A DNA stretch of 64,000 nt, from assembly GCF_000365305.1 (NCBI RefSeq), contig NZ_CM001841.1:2025357-2089356 (forward strand), in the 5' to 3' direction. A program made the translations under genes and the position numbers. Under the pieces are notes generated by a model. The model was not told the origin of the DNA. It worked only from the letters and a program-made list of their open reading frames with translations, and did no database searches. Positions 38,520 through 48,163 of this stretch are shown in pieces; positions within the stretch are counted from its first letter, which is position 1; every line of letters starts with the position of its first letter. The DNA comes from Dickeya dianthicola NCPPB 453. Its GTDB lineage: Bacteria; Pseudomonadota; Gammaproteobacteria; Enterobacterales; Enterobacteriaceae.

Positions 38520-39293
38520 TTTTTTCAGCAGGCTAAACATAAACAGCAGCGATGCACATAGCACAACAGAAGGTCCGGCCGGTGTATTGGCGCCGGCCGA
38601 GAAAGCAAGTCCACCGGTGACGGCCAGAATGCCGATGCCTATAGCGGAAATCGCCATCTGCTCTGGTGTGCGGGCAAACCGGCGTGCGGTGGCGGCAGGA
38701 ATAATCAGCAGTGAGGTGATGATCAGCGCCCCGACAAACTTCATCGCCAGGCCGATGGTCAAGGCAGTGACCAGCATCAATACCAGTTTGGTCCGGGCAA
38801 TCGCAACGCCATCGACGTGCGCCAGTTCCGGGCTGACAGTCATAGAGAGTAGGGCGCGCCATTGCCACTTCAGTACCCCGAGCACCATCAGCACGCCGGG
38901 GCCTATCAGCCACAAGTCTTCACTGGTGATCGCGAGCAGGTCGCCAAACAGGTAAGCCATCAAATCGACACGGACATTGTTCATCAGGCTGACCACCACC
39001 AGACCCAACGACAGCGCGCTGTGCGCCATGATGCCAAGCAAGGTATCGATCGCCAGCCCGGGGCGGCGTTCCAGCCAGACTAACCCCACGGCCAGCAGCA
39101 GGGTAATTGCAATCACTGCATAGAACAGGTTGATGTCCAGCAACAGGCCCAGCGCAACGCCAAGTAATGAGGCATGGGCGAGGGTATCGCCAAAATAGGA
39201 CATACGCCGCCACACCACGAAGGAACCGAGCGGTCCTGCCGCCACCGCCAGACACACCCCGGCCAGCCAACCGGGCAACAACAACTCAATCAT
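38508..39293 (-). CDS. znuB: Zinc ABC transporter permease ZnuB
   Basis: A 261-residue ABC-3 family permease, E. coli length, with about seven to eight transmembrane helices. Diagnostic: [32 protein letters not shown] at the start and the [24 protein letters not shown] region. Overlaps znuC by 4 bases. Confidence 0.97.
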   Translation of the reverse strand: MIELLLPGWLAGVCLAVAAGPLGSFVVWRRMSYFGDTLAHASLLGVALGLLLDINLFYAVIAITLLLAVGLVWLERRPGLAIDTLLGIMAHSALSLGLVVVSLMNNVRVDLMAYLFGDLLAITSEDLWLIGPGVLMVLGVLKWQWRALLSMTVSPELAHVDGVAIARTKLVLMLVTALTIGLAMKFVGALIITSLLIIPAATARRFARTPEQMAISAIGIGILAVTGGLAFSAGANTPAGPSVVLCASLLFMFSLLKKQAA

Positions 39294-40048
39294 GCGTGAT
39301 TACCATCCTGTCGCTTTAAAATGATTTTTCCGTTCAGATCGTGGCGGTGATTATGATGGTGGCGATAAATCGCCAGTTGCCCGGCGCCGCGGTGGCCGAA
39401 CATGGCCAGAAATTCCGGGTGCAGCGACACCACCTCCGGCGTACCGGAACAGCAGATATGCTGATTAAGACACAAGACCTCATCGGTTTTAGCCATTACC
39501 AGATGCAGGTCGTGGGAAACCATCAGCACCCCGCACTGGTATTCCTGCCGCAGTTGGTTAATTAACTCGTACAGCGCCAGTTGGCCGTTGACGTCCACCC
39601 CCTGGGTGGGCTCATCCAGCACCAGTAGTTGCGGGTGGGCGAGAATAGCCCGCGCCAGCAGAACACGCTGGGTCTCGCCGCCGGAGAGTTTTTGCATCGG
39701 TTGTTCAAGCAGATGACTCGCCTGCACGCGTTGTAATGCCGGCATGATGTCCTGCTTATTGACTCCAGGCCGCAACTGCATAAAGCGTTTGACGGTCAAC
39801 GGCAGGGTCGGGTCCAGATGCAGTTTTTGCGGCACGTAGCCGATGCGGAGATTCGCAGTCCAGGTCAGCGTGCCGCGGGTTGGGGCCTGTAATCCCAGTA
39901 CGACCCGGACCAGCGTGGACTTCCCTGCGCCATTCGGTCCGAGCAGCGTCAGAATACGACCGGCCTGCAAGGTGAGAGAAATATCATTGAGTACCGGTTT
40001 GTTGCCAAACTGCACGCCAATATTTTCCAGTGAAACCAGCGTTGACAT
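39290..40048 (-). CDS. znuC: Zinc ABC transporter ATPase ZnuC
   Basis: A 252-residue ABC ATPase. Walker A GPNGAGKS, signature [14 protein letters not shown], Walker [14 protein letters not shown]-loop MVSHDLHLV. The C-terminus has His-rich [10 protein letters not shown], typical for zinc systems. Start chosen at [15 protein letters not shown] to match the family; longer in-frame starts would run through the divergent promoter and Zur palindrome. Confidence 0.97.
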   Translation of the reverse strand: MSTLVSLENIGVQFGNKPVLNDISLTLQAGRILTLLGPNGAGKSTLVRVVLGLQAPTRGTLTWTANLRIGYVPQKLHLDPTLPLTVKRFMQLRPGVNKQDIMPALQRVQASHLLEQPMQKLSGGETQRVLLARAILAHPQLLVLDEPTQGVDVNGQLALYELINQLRQEYQCGVLMVSHDLHLVMAKTDEVLCLNQHICCSGTPEVVSLHPEFLAMFGHRGAGQLAIYRHHHNHRHDLNGKIILKRQDGNHA

Positions 40049-40073
40049 AGAATTCTGTTTGCAGAGGGTGTGT

Positions 40074-40092
40074 GACGTTATAATATAACGCG
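40074..40092. promoter_or_regulatory. Zur operator between znuC and znuA
   Basis: A palindrome CGTTATA-A-TATAACG (40076-40090) in the znuC-znuA divergent region, closely resembling the enterobacterial Zur box around GTTATAnTATAAC. Expected to repress both directions when zinc is sufficient. Confidence 0.85.
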
Positions 40093-40123
40093 TTTTTATT
40101 GATAAATCGACGGATGATTGGGT

Positions 40124-41146
40124 ATGTTGCGAGTAACTCACTATAAATGGCTAAAAACCGTACTTGCCGCCGGGACATTACTGGCTTCGTTGTCTGCCAC
40201 GCCGGTTGCCTCTGCCGCCGTGGTTACCTCCACTCGCCCGTTGGCGTTTATTGCTGCGGCGATTGCTGGCGGCGTTACGCCCACGGAGGTGCTGTTGCCG
40301 GATGGCGCGTCGCCGCATGATTATGCCCTACGCCCATCTGATGTACAGCGCCTTAAATCGGCAGAACTGGTGATTTGGGTTGGGCCGGAAATGGAAGCCT
40401 TTTTGCCCAAGGCGTTGCAACCGCTGCCAGCGGAACGTCAAATCGCCTTGGCCCTGCAACCGGCGGTCAACGCGCTATTGTTACGGGAGTCACATCCTGA
40501 ACAGGCGACGGTGGAAAACGCGGCGCATCGTGACTCCGATCATGACAATCATGCCGACGGCGGGCATGATCACGCCAATGAGCCTGAAAATCATCAGGAT
40601 AGCGATGATGACGGGCATCATCACGGTGAGTTCAATATGCATATCTGGCTGTCGCCGGAGATGGCGCAGGCGTCTGCCGTCGCAATTCATGCAAAATTGT
40701 TGGAACTCATGCCGCAGAATAAAGACAAACTGGATGCAAACCTGCGTAAATTCACTGAGAAACTTGCGCAGACAGATAAAAATATTGTTAATATGCTGAC
40801 GCCTGTGCGTGGCAAGGGTTACTTCGTGTTTCACGATGCCTACGGCTATTTCGAACAGCATTATGGGTTGACCCCGCTGGGGCATTTTACCATCAACCCG
40901 GCTATCGCGCCCGGCGCACAGCGTTTAAACCAGATACGAACACAGTTGGTTGAGCATAAAGCGGTTTGCGTTTTTGCTGAGCCACAATTCAGGCCAGCGG
41001 TCATACATGCTGTCGCCAAGGGAACTGACGTACGCATCAGCGTGCTGGATCCGTTGGGGAGTGACATTGCACTGGATCAGGACAGCTATGCGCGTTTCCT
41101 ATTGCAATTGTCCGGACAGTATTTGAGCTGCCTGAAGGAAAAATAA
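40124..41146 (+). CDS. znuA: Periplasmic zinc-binding protein ZnuA
   Basis: A 340-residue solute-binding protein of the ZnuABC importer. Signal peptide residues 1-31 or so ([23 protein letters not shown]), then [17 protein letters not shown] His/Asp-rich loop (about 133-172; [20 protein letters not shown]) gathers zinc, and conserved ligands appear as [13 protein letters not shown] and VFHDAYGYF. The ATG at 40124 is favoured over a TTG at 40118. Divergent from znuCB across a Zur palindrome. Confidence 0.97.
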   Translation: MLRVTHYKWLKTVLAAGTLLASLSATPVASAAVVTSTRPLAFIAAAIAGGVTPTEVLLPDGASPHDYALRPSDVQRLKSAELVIWVGPEMEAFLPKALQPLPAERQIALALQPAVNALLLRESHPEQATVENAAHRDSDHDNHADGGHDHANEPENHQDSDDDGHHHGEFNMHIWLSPEMAQASAVAIHAKLLELMPQNKDKLDANLRKFTEKLAQTDKNIVNMLTPVRGKGYFVFHDAYGYFEQHYGLTPLGHFTINPAIAPGAQRLNQIRTQLVEHKAVCVFAEPQFRPAVIHAVAKGTDVRISVLDPLGSDIALDQDSYARFLLQLSGQYLSCLKEK

Positions 41147-41161
41147 TGAGGATAGGAACAA

Positions 41162-42574
41162 GTGCAGCAGATAGTCCGAACTATCGCTCTGGCGTATAAC
41201 AGCCTGCCCCGGCCTCACCGCGTGATGCTGGGATCGCTGACTGTCGTCACACTGGCCGTCGCGGTCTGGCGGCCGATGACATATCCCCCGGTCAATGACG
41301 CACCTGTTATCGTAAAAGACGCGGAAAGTGAAAAAAATCAAACCCAGAGCCAGGCTCTGAACCCGCCTGCCAGTGAACCCCTGGACAGCAACCCGTTGCC
41401 GCCGATAGCGACTTCGCAGATTGCCGGGTCGGCGCCGACGGCGGATGTGACCGAAGCCAACAGCGAACCGTTGGATCAGCCATCCACCACCAGCGGTATC
41501 ATCAAAGACGAATTGGACGACAAAGACGCCGATGGCACGCATGAGTATGTGGTGTCTACCGGTGATACGCTGAGTAGTATTCTGACGCAATACGGTATTG
41601 ATATGTCGGATATTGCTGCGCTGGCGGATCGTAATGCGGCGTTGCGGAATCTGAAAATCGGCCAGCAACTGACCTGGACGCTGGATAGCGACGGCGCGCT
41701 GCAAACCCTGACCTGGCAAGCCTCTCGCCGGGAAACCCGCACCTACACTCGAAACGGCGATGCATTCCGTGAAGAAATCGAGAACGTGGAAGGGGACTGG
41801 CAGAACAAGGTGCTGATCGGTCGTCTGGATGGCAGTTTCGCCAGCAGCGCGCAGGCGGCCGGGTTGACCAGCAGCGAAGTACGGGAAGTGATTCGTGCGC
41901 TGCAATGGCAGTTGGATTTCCGCAAACTGCGTAAAGATGACAGTTTTGCTGTGTTGATTTCCCGTGAAATACTGGATGGACGTAGCGAGCAAAGCGAGCT
42001 GCAGGGCGTGCGGTTGCGCACCGGCGGGAAAAACTACTACGCGTTCCGCGCTGAAGACGGCAAATTTTATGACCGCGAAGCTTCCGGCCTGACCCGTGGC
42101 TTCCTGCGTTTCCCGACCATGAAGCAGTTCAAGATATCCTCCAACTTCAATCCGCGCCGCCTTAATCCGGTAACCGGTCGGATCGCGCCGCACCGTGGCG
42201 TGGATTTCTCCATGCCGGTGGGGACGCCGGTGTTGGCCGTCGGTGATGGCGAGGTCGTGGTGGCTGAGCGGGACAGTGAAGCCGGCAACTTTGTGGCCGT
42301 GCGCCACGGGCGCCAATACACCACCCGTTACATGCACATGAACCGGTTGCTGGTTAAGCCAGGGCAGAGAATCAAGCGTGGCGATCGCATCGGTCTGTCC
42401 GGCAATACCGGGCGTTCCACCGGCCCGCACCTGCATTATGAACTGTGGGTCAACCAGCAGGCCGTCAATCCGCTAACGGCGAAACTGCCGCGTTCCGAAG
42501 GGTTGATAGGCAAAGATCGTCGTGATTATCTGGCACATGTGCGCGAAGTTTTACCTCAGTTGCAATTGGACTGA
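41162..42574 (+). CDS. mepM: Murein DD-endopeptidase MepM
   Basis: A 470-residue peptidoglycan hydrolase that cleaves D-Ala-mDAP crosslinks to let new murein be inserted. Order: N-terminal membrane anchor (about 20-38), Pro/Asp-rich linker, LysM (about 126-175, HEYVVSTGDTLSSILTQYG), OapA-like middle, and M23 peptidase with zinc ligands H344 and D348 in HRGVDF and H425 in HLHYE. The GTG start at 41162 gives the family N-terminus (QQIVRTIALAYNSLPRPHR). It lies 15 bases after znuA as in E. coli. Confidence 0.96.
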   Translation: MQQIVRTIALAYNSLPRPHRVMLGSLTVVTLAVAVWRPMTYPPVNDAPVIVKDAESEKNQTQSQALNPPASEPLDSNPLPPIATSQIAGSAPTADVTEANSEPLDQPSTTSGIIKDELDDKDADGTHEYVVSTGDTLSSILTQYGIDMSDIAALADRNAALRNLKIGQQLTWTLDSDGALQTLTWQASRRETRTYTRNGDAFREEIENVEGDWQNKVLIGRLDGSFASSAQAAGLTSSEVREVIRALQWQLDFRKLRKDDSFAVLISREILDGRSEQSELQGVRLRTGGKNYYAFRAEDGKFYDREASGLTRGFLRFPTMKQFKISSNFNPRRLNPVTGRIAPHRGVDFSMPVGTPVLAVGDGEVVVAERDSEAGNFVAVRHGRQYTTRYMHMNRLLVKPGQRIKRGDRIGLSGNTGRSTGPHLHYELWVNQQAVNPLTAKLPRSEGLIGKDRRDYLAHVREVLPQLQLD

Positions 42575-42594
42575 TCGCCGTTGCGGATAAGTGA

Positions 42595-42627
42595 CAGCCG
42601 GCAGTTTGCGCTGCCGGCTGTTTTTTT
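42595..42627 (+). terminator. Rho-independent terminator after mepM
   Basis: A 10-bp stem CAGCCGGCAG/CTGCCGGCTG (42595-42604, 42611-42620) with a 6-base loop and seven Ts. Confidence 0.95.
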
Positions 42628-42725
42628 ATTTATGTCGCACGGGCAATATCAGACCAGTGCGTGTTCAATTGCAAAACACCGGGCAGCGATTACCATTAAC
42701 CGATTTTGTAATGAAGAGTGGTTGC

Positions 42726-43712
42726 ATGGAACAAGAGAATAAAGAAAAGAAAACCAACGCCGAGTTTATCCCGCAGTTTACGCCGGCCTTCTTTCATCCG
42801 CGTTACTGGGCAATCTGGCTGGTTGTTGGGGTGACCGCGTTGATAGCCTGTATTCCGGCTCGTTTGCGTGATCCGGTGCTGGGCGCGTTAGGTCGTCTGG
42901 TCGGGCGGTTTTCCAAAGGCGCGAGACGACGTGCGCGCATTAATTTGCTGTTGTGCATGCCGCAATTGTCGGAAGCTGAACGTGAGCACATCATCGATCA
43001 GATGTTTGCGACTGCGCCGCAGGCGATGCTGATGATGGTGGAACTGGCGATATTGCCTACCAGCCGGGCTGAGCGGCGCGTCCGTTGGCATGGCATGGAG
43101 ATTGTCGATGCGCTGCGGGAACAGCAGCGTAACGTTATTTTCATGGTGCCGCACGGCTGGGCAGTGGACGTTCCCGCCATGCTGATGAGCCTGCGCGGCC
43201 AGAAAATGGCCGCCATGATACACAATCAGAAAAACCCGTTGCAGGATTATCTGTGGAATACCCTGCGCCGCCGCTTTGGCGGTCGCCTGCATACCCGTAA
43301 CGATGGCATTAAGCCTTTTATCGGCTCAGTGCGTGAAGGTTATTGGGGCTACTATCTGCCGGATCAGGATCATGGCGCCGAGCACAGCGAGTTTGTCGAT
43401 TTTTTTGCGACCTACAAAGCCACGTTGCCCGCTGTCGGTCGGTTGATGAAAGTATGTCGTGCTGAAATCGTACCGTTGTTTCCGGTTTATGATGGCAAAA
43501 CCTCCCAACTGGATGTCTATATTCACCCGCCGATGAGTGATATTAATGGCGCCGATGATCACACGATTGCCCGCCGTATGAACGAAGAGGTTGAGCTCTT
43601 GGTAACGCCTAATCTGGAACAGTACACCTGGATTTTGAAACTGTTGAAAACCCGCAAGCCGGGGGAAACCGAACCCTATTTGCGTAACGACCTGTATCCG
43701 CGCAAAAGATAG
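42726..43712 (+). CDS. lpxM: Lipid A biosynthesis myristoyltransferase LpxM
   Basis: A 328-residue late acyltransferase that adds the second secondary acyl chain (myristoyl in E. coli) to Kdo2-lipid A at the inner membrane. A transmembrane helix lies at about 25-45. The HX4D catalytic motif is HGWAVD (H143, D148). Further blocks: KMAAMIHNQKNPLQDY, GRLHTRNDGIKPFI, YYLPDQDHGAEHSEFVDFF. The ATG at 42726 fits the family start; upstream in-frame ATGs lie in the leader after the mepM terminator. Confidence 0.95.
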   Translation: MEQENKEKKTNAEFIPQFTPAFFHPRYWAIWLVVGVTALIACIPARLRDPVLGALGRLVGRFSKGARRRARINLLLCMPQLSEAEREHIIDQMFATAPQAMLMMVELAILPTSRAERRVRWHGMEIVDALREQQRNVIFMVPHGWAVDVPAMLMSLRGQKMAAMIHNQKNPLQDYLWNTLRRRFGGRLHTRNDGIKPFIGSVREGYWGYYLPDQDHGAEHSEFVDFFATYKATLPAVGRLMKVCRAEIVPLFPVYDGKTSQLDVYIHPPMSDINGADDHTIARRMNEEVELLVTPNLEQYTWILKLLKTRKPGETEPYLRNDLYPRKR

Positions 43713-44153
43713 GGAACCGCAAGGCGGTCACATCAGTAAAACACCAAAGGCGGAGCGGAAGTTCCGTTTTTTTTTGCCTGCGTCCGGCACGGTATCGACA
43801 TAAACGCTATTCATGGTTTGCACGGACTGCGGGGCGTTTATGTGATTGAATAATCAACCTGTTATTTATTCAAACACGATGAATTCGTTTTCGGGAATAC
43901 ATAACCTGTAACAGTTAAGCCTTATTTCATTTTATACGCACCGGAACTTATAAGAATCTTTAAAAATAGTGTTATTGACCGCCGATTCTTTCTCGGAGTA
44001 TTCCATATTCTTTTTGCCATTGCTTTTGATTTAATAGCCTCCGAGGTCATTGCATACATGGCTTCAACCGTTAGCCACTGTAAATATTGCGGGATAATTT
44101 ATCCGCCTATTTAATTAAGGCTAATAAAAAAATCTCTGCTAAAGGATTTTATC
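43713..44153. other. AT-rich intergenic region after lpxM
   Basis: 441 bases without a gene. A weak terminator-like CGGAAGTTCCG followed by nine Ts lies at 43756-43775. From about 43850 the DNA turns AT-rich and unlike the flanking core genes. It ends in AAAGGA before the ATG of the next gene. No RNA gene recognised. Confidence 0.5.
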
Positions 44154-44585
44154 ATGAATCTGAAACCACTGTTTTTAGGCGTTTTACTGGCAACAACCTA
44201 TGCAACTGCCAACGCAGCGACCACCACGGTGGAAAAAAGCGCAACTGACGCCACGGCAACCAGTACGGCACCGGTATCCGCCGAATCTGCACTGGGCAAG
44301 GCGGTGGATAAAGCCAATACTGACGCTGCAATTAACGCTGAACGTGACGTTTCGGCGGTGAAAGCGAATGTCGGTGGAGAGAACGTGGCGAAGACCGAAA
44401 AAGTCGCCGCAGAAACTCCCATGCAAGGTGAAGAGAAGTTGGCGAAAAAAATGGTGAAAAAACACCATGCTGCCAGTACCAGTACAAAGAGAAAGACCAA
44501 TGCCAGCACCGGGGAAAAAACGGACGATACGAAAAGCAGTAATAGCGATACCCAGGAGACTCGTCCGCCAGTCAACGTACAATAA
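44154..44585 (+). CDS. Secreted low-complexity protein, Ala/Lys/Thr-rich
   Basis: A 143-residue protein with a clear signal peptide (MNLKPLFLGVLLATTYATANA, cleavage near 21-22). The mature part is almost entirely Ala, Thr, Ser, Lys, Glu and Asp (KSATDATATSTAPVSAESAL; KKHHAASTSTKRKTNAST) with no Cys and few aromatics, so it is probably disordered in the periplasm or outside. AAAGGA precedes the ATG. The family is not recognised. It stands alone between two non-coding AT-rich stretches, next to another small secreted repeat protein. Confidence 0.7.
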   Translation: MNLKPLFLGVLLATTYATANAATTTVEKSATDATATSTAPVSAESALGKAVDKANTDAAINAERDVSAVKANVGGENVAKTEKVAAETPMQGEEKLAKKMVKKHHAASTSTKRKTNASTGEKTDDTKSSNSDTQETRPPVNVQ

Positions 44586-44644
44586 GATGAACGTCGTGCG
44601 AGAATAAAAGGAATAGTAGTATTCGCGTAGATGGCAATAATTGA

Positions 44645-44704
44645 CCGGTCAGGAAATAACGTAATGGGTGATTACAAAATAACCCAAGCGTTATTCCTGA
44701 CCGG
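44645..44704. repeat. Long imperfect inverted repeat upstream of the repeat-protein gene
   Basis: CCGGTCAGGAAATAACG (44645-44661) pairs with CGTTATTCCTGACCGG (44689-44704), differing by one bulged A, with TGGGT/ACCCA able to extend the helix inside. It lies 38 bases before the start at 44743. No U-tract follows, so it may be a terminator for the upstream gene, a protein-binding site or an mRNA leader structure. Confidence 0.8.
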
Positions 44705-44742
44705 GAATATGACTTATTCCTTTTGGAGAAGGGTTGAGTTTT

Positions 44743-45147
44743 ATGAATAAATCACTTTTATGTCTTGCGTTACTGACTGCACACATCCCTTTTTCTCAGG
44801 CTGATAGCTGCCGGGCCAATCTGTCCGGTGGTCAGGACTGCCGTTATAACGATGGTTCGACATCCACCAGCCGTACCAATTTATCGGGCGGGTTCGATAC
44901 CCGCTACAGCGATGGGCGGACCAGCACCAGCCGCACTAATCTGTCCGGCGGGTATGACACCCATTTTAGTGACGGCACTCACAGCACCAGCCGCACGAAT
45001 CTGTCAGGCGGGCTGGATACCCGGTATAGCGATGGCAACGCGAGTTCCAGCCGGGCCAACCTCTCCGGCGGCTATGACGTTTATTATAGCGACGGCAAGT
45101 CCAGTTCCAGCCGGGCTAATCTGTCTGGCGGGTTGGATAGCCAATAG
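44743..45147 (+). CDS. Secreted protein of 20-residue tandem repeats (NLSGG-x-D)
   Basis: A 134-residue protein: signal peptide MNKSLLCLALLTAHIPFSQA, then from residue 24 five and a half copies of a 20-residue unit, consensus R-[AT]-NLSGG-x-D-xx-[YF]-[SN]-DG-xx-[ST]-[ST]-S. The first copy has the only mature cysteines (DSC, QDC). Ser/Gly/Asp-rich strands suggest a short beta-solenoid or calcium-binding style fold, but no family is certain. The ATG at 44743 is preferred to TTG 44734 because GGAGAAGGG precedes it. The 60-bp units encode near-identical protein with varied codons, so the array is under selection. Confidence 0.75.
   Translation: MNKSLLCLALLTAHIPFSQADSCRANLSGGQDCRYNDGSTSTSRTNLSGGFDTRYSDGRTSTSRTNLSGGYDTHFSDGTHSTSRTNLSGGLDTRYSDGNASSSRANLSGGYDVYYSDGKSSSSRANLSGGLDSQ
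44812..45144 (+). repeat. 60-bp coding tandem repeat, 5.5 copies
   Basis: Units begin at 44812, 44872, 44932, 44992, 45052 and 45112 (partial), each starting with CGG or CGC/CGT Arg then AAT-CTG-TCC-GG type sequence encoding NLSGG. Differences are concentrated at third codon positions and at the variable repeat residues. Confidence 0.93.
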
Positions 45148-45209
45148 GCGGATTATGCGCGGAAGGCAGGGGAGTAAACCGCCAGCACAAGAGAGGCGAT
45201 AACAAAAGC

Positions 45210-45240
45210 AAAGCGGGGCGATAACCGCGCCCCGCTTTTT
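45210..45240. terminator. Bidirectional terminator between repeat protein and pykA
   Basis: Stem GCGGGGCG (45213-45220) with CGCCCCGC (45228-45235), flanked by AAA on the left and TTTTT on the right. It can serve the plus-strand gene and, on the other strand, pykA. Confidence 0.85.
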
Positions 45241-45289
45241 AGCTGAATGAACGTTCAACGAACGTTGTGGTATCGCTATGGCTACGCGA

Positions 45290-46732
45290 TTATTCCACCC
45301 GCAGTACACGCACCGTGTTGGTGGTGCCGACCGTTCCCATCACGTCCCCCTGGGTCACGATAACCAGGTCGCCGGACATCAGAAAACCCTTGTCGCGCAG
45401 CAGGATCACCGCGTCGTTAGCTGCGGCTACGCCGTCAATGTAGCTGGTGAACTGCACCGGCGTGACGCCACGATAAAGCGCGGTCAGATTCAGCGTATGT
45501 TCGTGACGAGACATGGCGAAAATCGGCAGGCCGGAGCTGATGCGGGACATCATCAGCGCGGTGCGGCCGGATTCGGTCATGGCAATGATTGCGGTAACGC
45601 CGTTGAGGTGGTTGGCCGTGTACATAGCGGACATGGCGATCGACTCTTCCACGTTGTCGAACTGCACATCAAGGCGATGTTTGGATACGTTGATGCTGGG
45701 GATCTTTTCCGCACCCAGACAGACCTTCGCCATAGCCGCAACGGTTTCCGCCGGGTATTGACCGGCAGCGGTTTCCGCCGAAAGCATCACCGCATCGGTA
45801 CCGTCGAGTACGGCGTTGGCGACGTCCATCACTTCGGCACGGGTCGGCATCGGGTTAGTGATCATCGACTCCATCATCTGCGTAGCGGTAATCACCGCAC
45901 GGTTCAGCTGGCGGGCGCGACGAATCAGTTTTTTCTGGATGCCAACCAGTTCCGGGTCGCCGATTTCCACGCCCAGATCGCCACGGGCGACCATCACCAC
46001 ATCAGAGGCAAGAATGATGTCATCCATAGCTTCATCGGTTGACACGGCTTCTGCGCGTTCCACCTTGGAAACGATTTTGGCATTGCTGCCAGCCTCGCGC
46101 GCCAGACGGCGAGCATAGTGCAGGTCTTCACCGGTACGCGGGAATGACACCGCCAGAAAATCCACGTTGATTTTGGCCGCGGTAATGATGTCGGCCTTGT
46201 CTTTTTCGGTCAGCGCTTCGGCGGACAGGCCTCCACCCAGCTTGTTGATGCCTTTGTTGTTGGACAGCGGGCCGCCGACGGTGACTTCGGTGAACACCTT
46301 CATGTCGTCCACGACCAAAACTTTCAACTGCACACGGCCGTCATCCAGCAGCAGGATGTCGCCGGGAACCACATCGTTGGGCAATCCTTTGTAGTCGATG
46401 CCGACTTTTTCCTTGTCGCCTTCACCTTTGCCAAGGTTGGCGTCCAGCAGGAACTTGTCACCCACGTTGAGGAAAATTTTCCCTTCTTTGAAGGTGGACA
46501 CCCGGATTTTGGGACCCTGGAGGTCGCCCAGAATAGCAACGTGACGGCCAAGTTTAGCCGCAATTTCGCGAACTTTATTGGCGCGCAGAAGATGATCTTC
46601 CGGCGTACCGTGAGAAAAGTTCAGTCGGACTACGTTTGCGCCTGCGGCAATGATCTTTTCCAGATTATTGTCACGGTCTGTAGCCGGTCCCAGCGTGGTA
46701 ACGATTTTGGTTCTTCTGAGCCGTCTGGACAT
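45290..46732 (-). CDS. pykA: Pyruvate kinase II
   Basis: A 480-residue pyruvate kinase, the AMP-activated PykA type by length and N-terminus ([21 protein letters not shown]). It makes pyruvate and ATP from phosphoenolpyruvate and ADP. Active-site segments: [51 protein letters not shown] and [13 protein letters not shown]. The next gene on the same strand is hexR, as in E. coli where the lpxM-pykA-hexR-zwf order is conserved. Confidence 0.98.
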   Translation of the reverse strand: MSRRLRRTKIVTTLGPATDRDNNLEKIIAAGANVVRLNFSHGTPEDHLLRANKVREIAAKLGRHVAILGDLQGPKIRVSTFKEGKIFLNVGDKFLLDANLGKGEGDKEKVGIDYKGLPNDVVPGDILLLDDGRVQLKVLVVDDMKVFTEVTVGGPLSNNKGINKLGGGLSAEALTEKDKADIITAAKINVDFLAVSFPRTGEDLHYARRLAREAGSNAKIVSKVERAEAVSTDEAMDDIILASDVVMVARGDLGVEIGDPELVGIQKKLIRRARQLNRAVITATQMMESMITNPMPTRAEVMDVANAVLDGTDAVMLSAETAAGQYPAETVAAMAKVCLGAEKIPSINVSKHRLDVQFDNVEESIAMSAMYTANHLNGVTAIIAMTESGRTALMMSRISSGLPIFAMSRHEHTLNLTALYRGVTPVQFTSYIDGVAAANDAVILLRDKGFLMSGDLVIVTQGDVMGTVGTTNTVRVLRVE

Positions 46733-46777
46733 GTATAACTCCGTTGACTGATGAAGCTTGTTGTAATGTGGTAACGC

Positions 46778-46809
46778 CGTCAGGAGAGGACGTCGTCAGG
46801 AGAGGACAT
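46778..46809 (+). repeat. 16-bp direct duplication upstream of pykA
   Basis: CGTCAGGAGAGGACGT (46778-46793) is followed immediately by CGTCAGGAGAGGACAT (46794-46809), in the pykA leader. Confidence 0.8.
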
Positions 46810-46929
46810 ATGTATGGGTGCCGTCTCTGCCGCTCTGTACTGTCAGGATGTCGTGCCGGTAATTATGATTGAGTGACAGGATTTCTTCCCGTTGGACATC
46901 ACCCCTCGCCACTCGATGTTATAACATAA

Positions 46930-47799
46930 TTAGTTAAATGGGTTGCTGAATCGTTCTTCCTTATCAAATCTCGATTCGCGCAACGCTTCCTTGACCCGCT
47001 TCAAGTTATCGCGGAATTTTGCGCCGCGCCGCAGGGTAAAACCAGTGGCTAACACATCAATCAGCGTTAGCTGGGCGATGCGCGACACCATCGGCATGTA
47101 AACATCGGTGTCTTCCGGCACCTCGACCCGCAGCGTGAGCGAGGCTTCCCGCGAAAGAGGGGAACTGTCTGATGTAATGGCGATAACGGTGGCGTCGTTT
47201 TCCCGCGCCAGCCGCGCCATATCCACCAGGCTTTTGGTGCGCCCGGTGTGCGAAATCAGCACCACGACGTCGCCTTCGCCGGAATTCATGCAGCTCATGC
47301 GCTGCATGACCAAATCGTCAAAGTAAACCACCGGAATATTGAAGCGAAAAAATTTGTTCATCGCATCGTGGGCCACCGCCGCCGAAGCGCCGAAGCCGAA
47401 GAAGGAAATCTTGCGTGCCTGAGTGAGCAAATCCACCGCACGGTTGATAGCCTGAATATCCAGGCAGGATTTCACGTGTTCCAGCCCGGCCATAGTGGAC
47501 TCGAAGATTTTGCTGGTGTAAGACTCTACCGAATCGTCTTCTTCGACGTTGCGGTTCACGTAAGGCGTGCCGTTAGCCAGACTCTGCGCCAGATGCAGTT
47601 TAAAATCGGGAAAGCCTTTGGTATCCAGCCGGCGGCAGAAACGGTTGACCGTGGGTTCGCTGACCTCGGCCATGCCGGCGAGGGTGGCGATACTGGAGTG
47701 GATAGCTGTCTGAGGCGACGCGAGAATGACTTCCGCCACTTTTCGCTCCGATTTGCTCAACAGCTCCAGATGACCCTGGATTTTTTCCAGCATATTCAT
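46930..47799 (-). CDS. hexR: RpiR-family transcriptional regulator HexR
   Basis: A 289-residue repressor of central carbon genes, released by the Entner-Doudoroff intermediate KDPG. N-terminal RpiR helix-turn-helix (ERKVAEVILASP ... AEVSEPTVNRFCRRLDTKGFPDFK), then a SIS sugar-phosphate domain (ISFFGFGASAAVAHDA, VVLISHTGRTKSLVDMA). The ATG at 47799 gives the E. coli length. Divergent from zwf, whose promoter carries a consensus HexR box. Confidence 0.97.
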   Translation of the reverse strand: MNMLEKIQGHLELLSKSERKVAEVILASPQTAIHSSIATLAGMAEVSEPTVNRFCRRLDTKGFPDFKLHLAQSLANGTPYVNRNVEEDDSVESYTSKIFESTMAGLEHVKSCLDIQAINRAVDLLTQARKISFFGFGASAAVAHDAMNKFFRFNIPVVYFDDLVMQRMSCMNSGEGDVVVLISHTGRTKSLVDMARLARENDATVIAITSDSSPLSREASLTLRVEVPEDTDVYMPMVSRIAQLTLIDVLATGFTLRRGAKFRDNLKRVKEALRESRFDKEERFSNPFN

Positions 47800-48123
47800 A
47801 TGACAACGACCATCTATGGTATTTTGGATTTCAGCCAAAGGTGAAACCGATACGGATTTTGTGAATATACTACGAGCCCGTAAAGGTTGGCAGAGGTCGA
47901 CACAACAAGTCATCGGCTTTTTTTGTCAGAATATGACGTGTGTCTAACTTTCAAAACAGTAACTGGCTGTCAGAAACGATGGAAAATTTCTCTTTTAGGC
48001 AGATGCCAGACTCGTTTTCTCCATCGGCACAATAGGTTCTGAGGCCTTGTGGTATCAGAATGAGTCGATAATGTGGTTTTATTACGGGTTTACTGGTTTG
48101 TGTCAAAAAGAGTACATTATTAA

Positions 48124-48138
48124 TGTAATAAAATTACA
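48124..48138. promoter_or_regulatory. HexR operator upstream of zwf
   Basis: TGTAATAAAATTACA matches the published HexR consensus TGTARTWWWATTACA at every position. It lies 26 bases before the zwf ATG, in the hexR-zwf divergent region (47800-48163). No other gene was seen there. Confidence 0.93.
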
Positions 48139-48163
48139 GCGTCCTGCAATGAGGAGATTGAAA

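Noticed and set aside
46761..46775. TGTAATGTGGTAACG before pykA as a HexR site
   Set aside because: Only the left half matches TGTARTWWWATTACA; the centre and right half do not.
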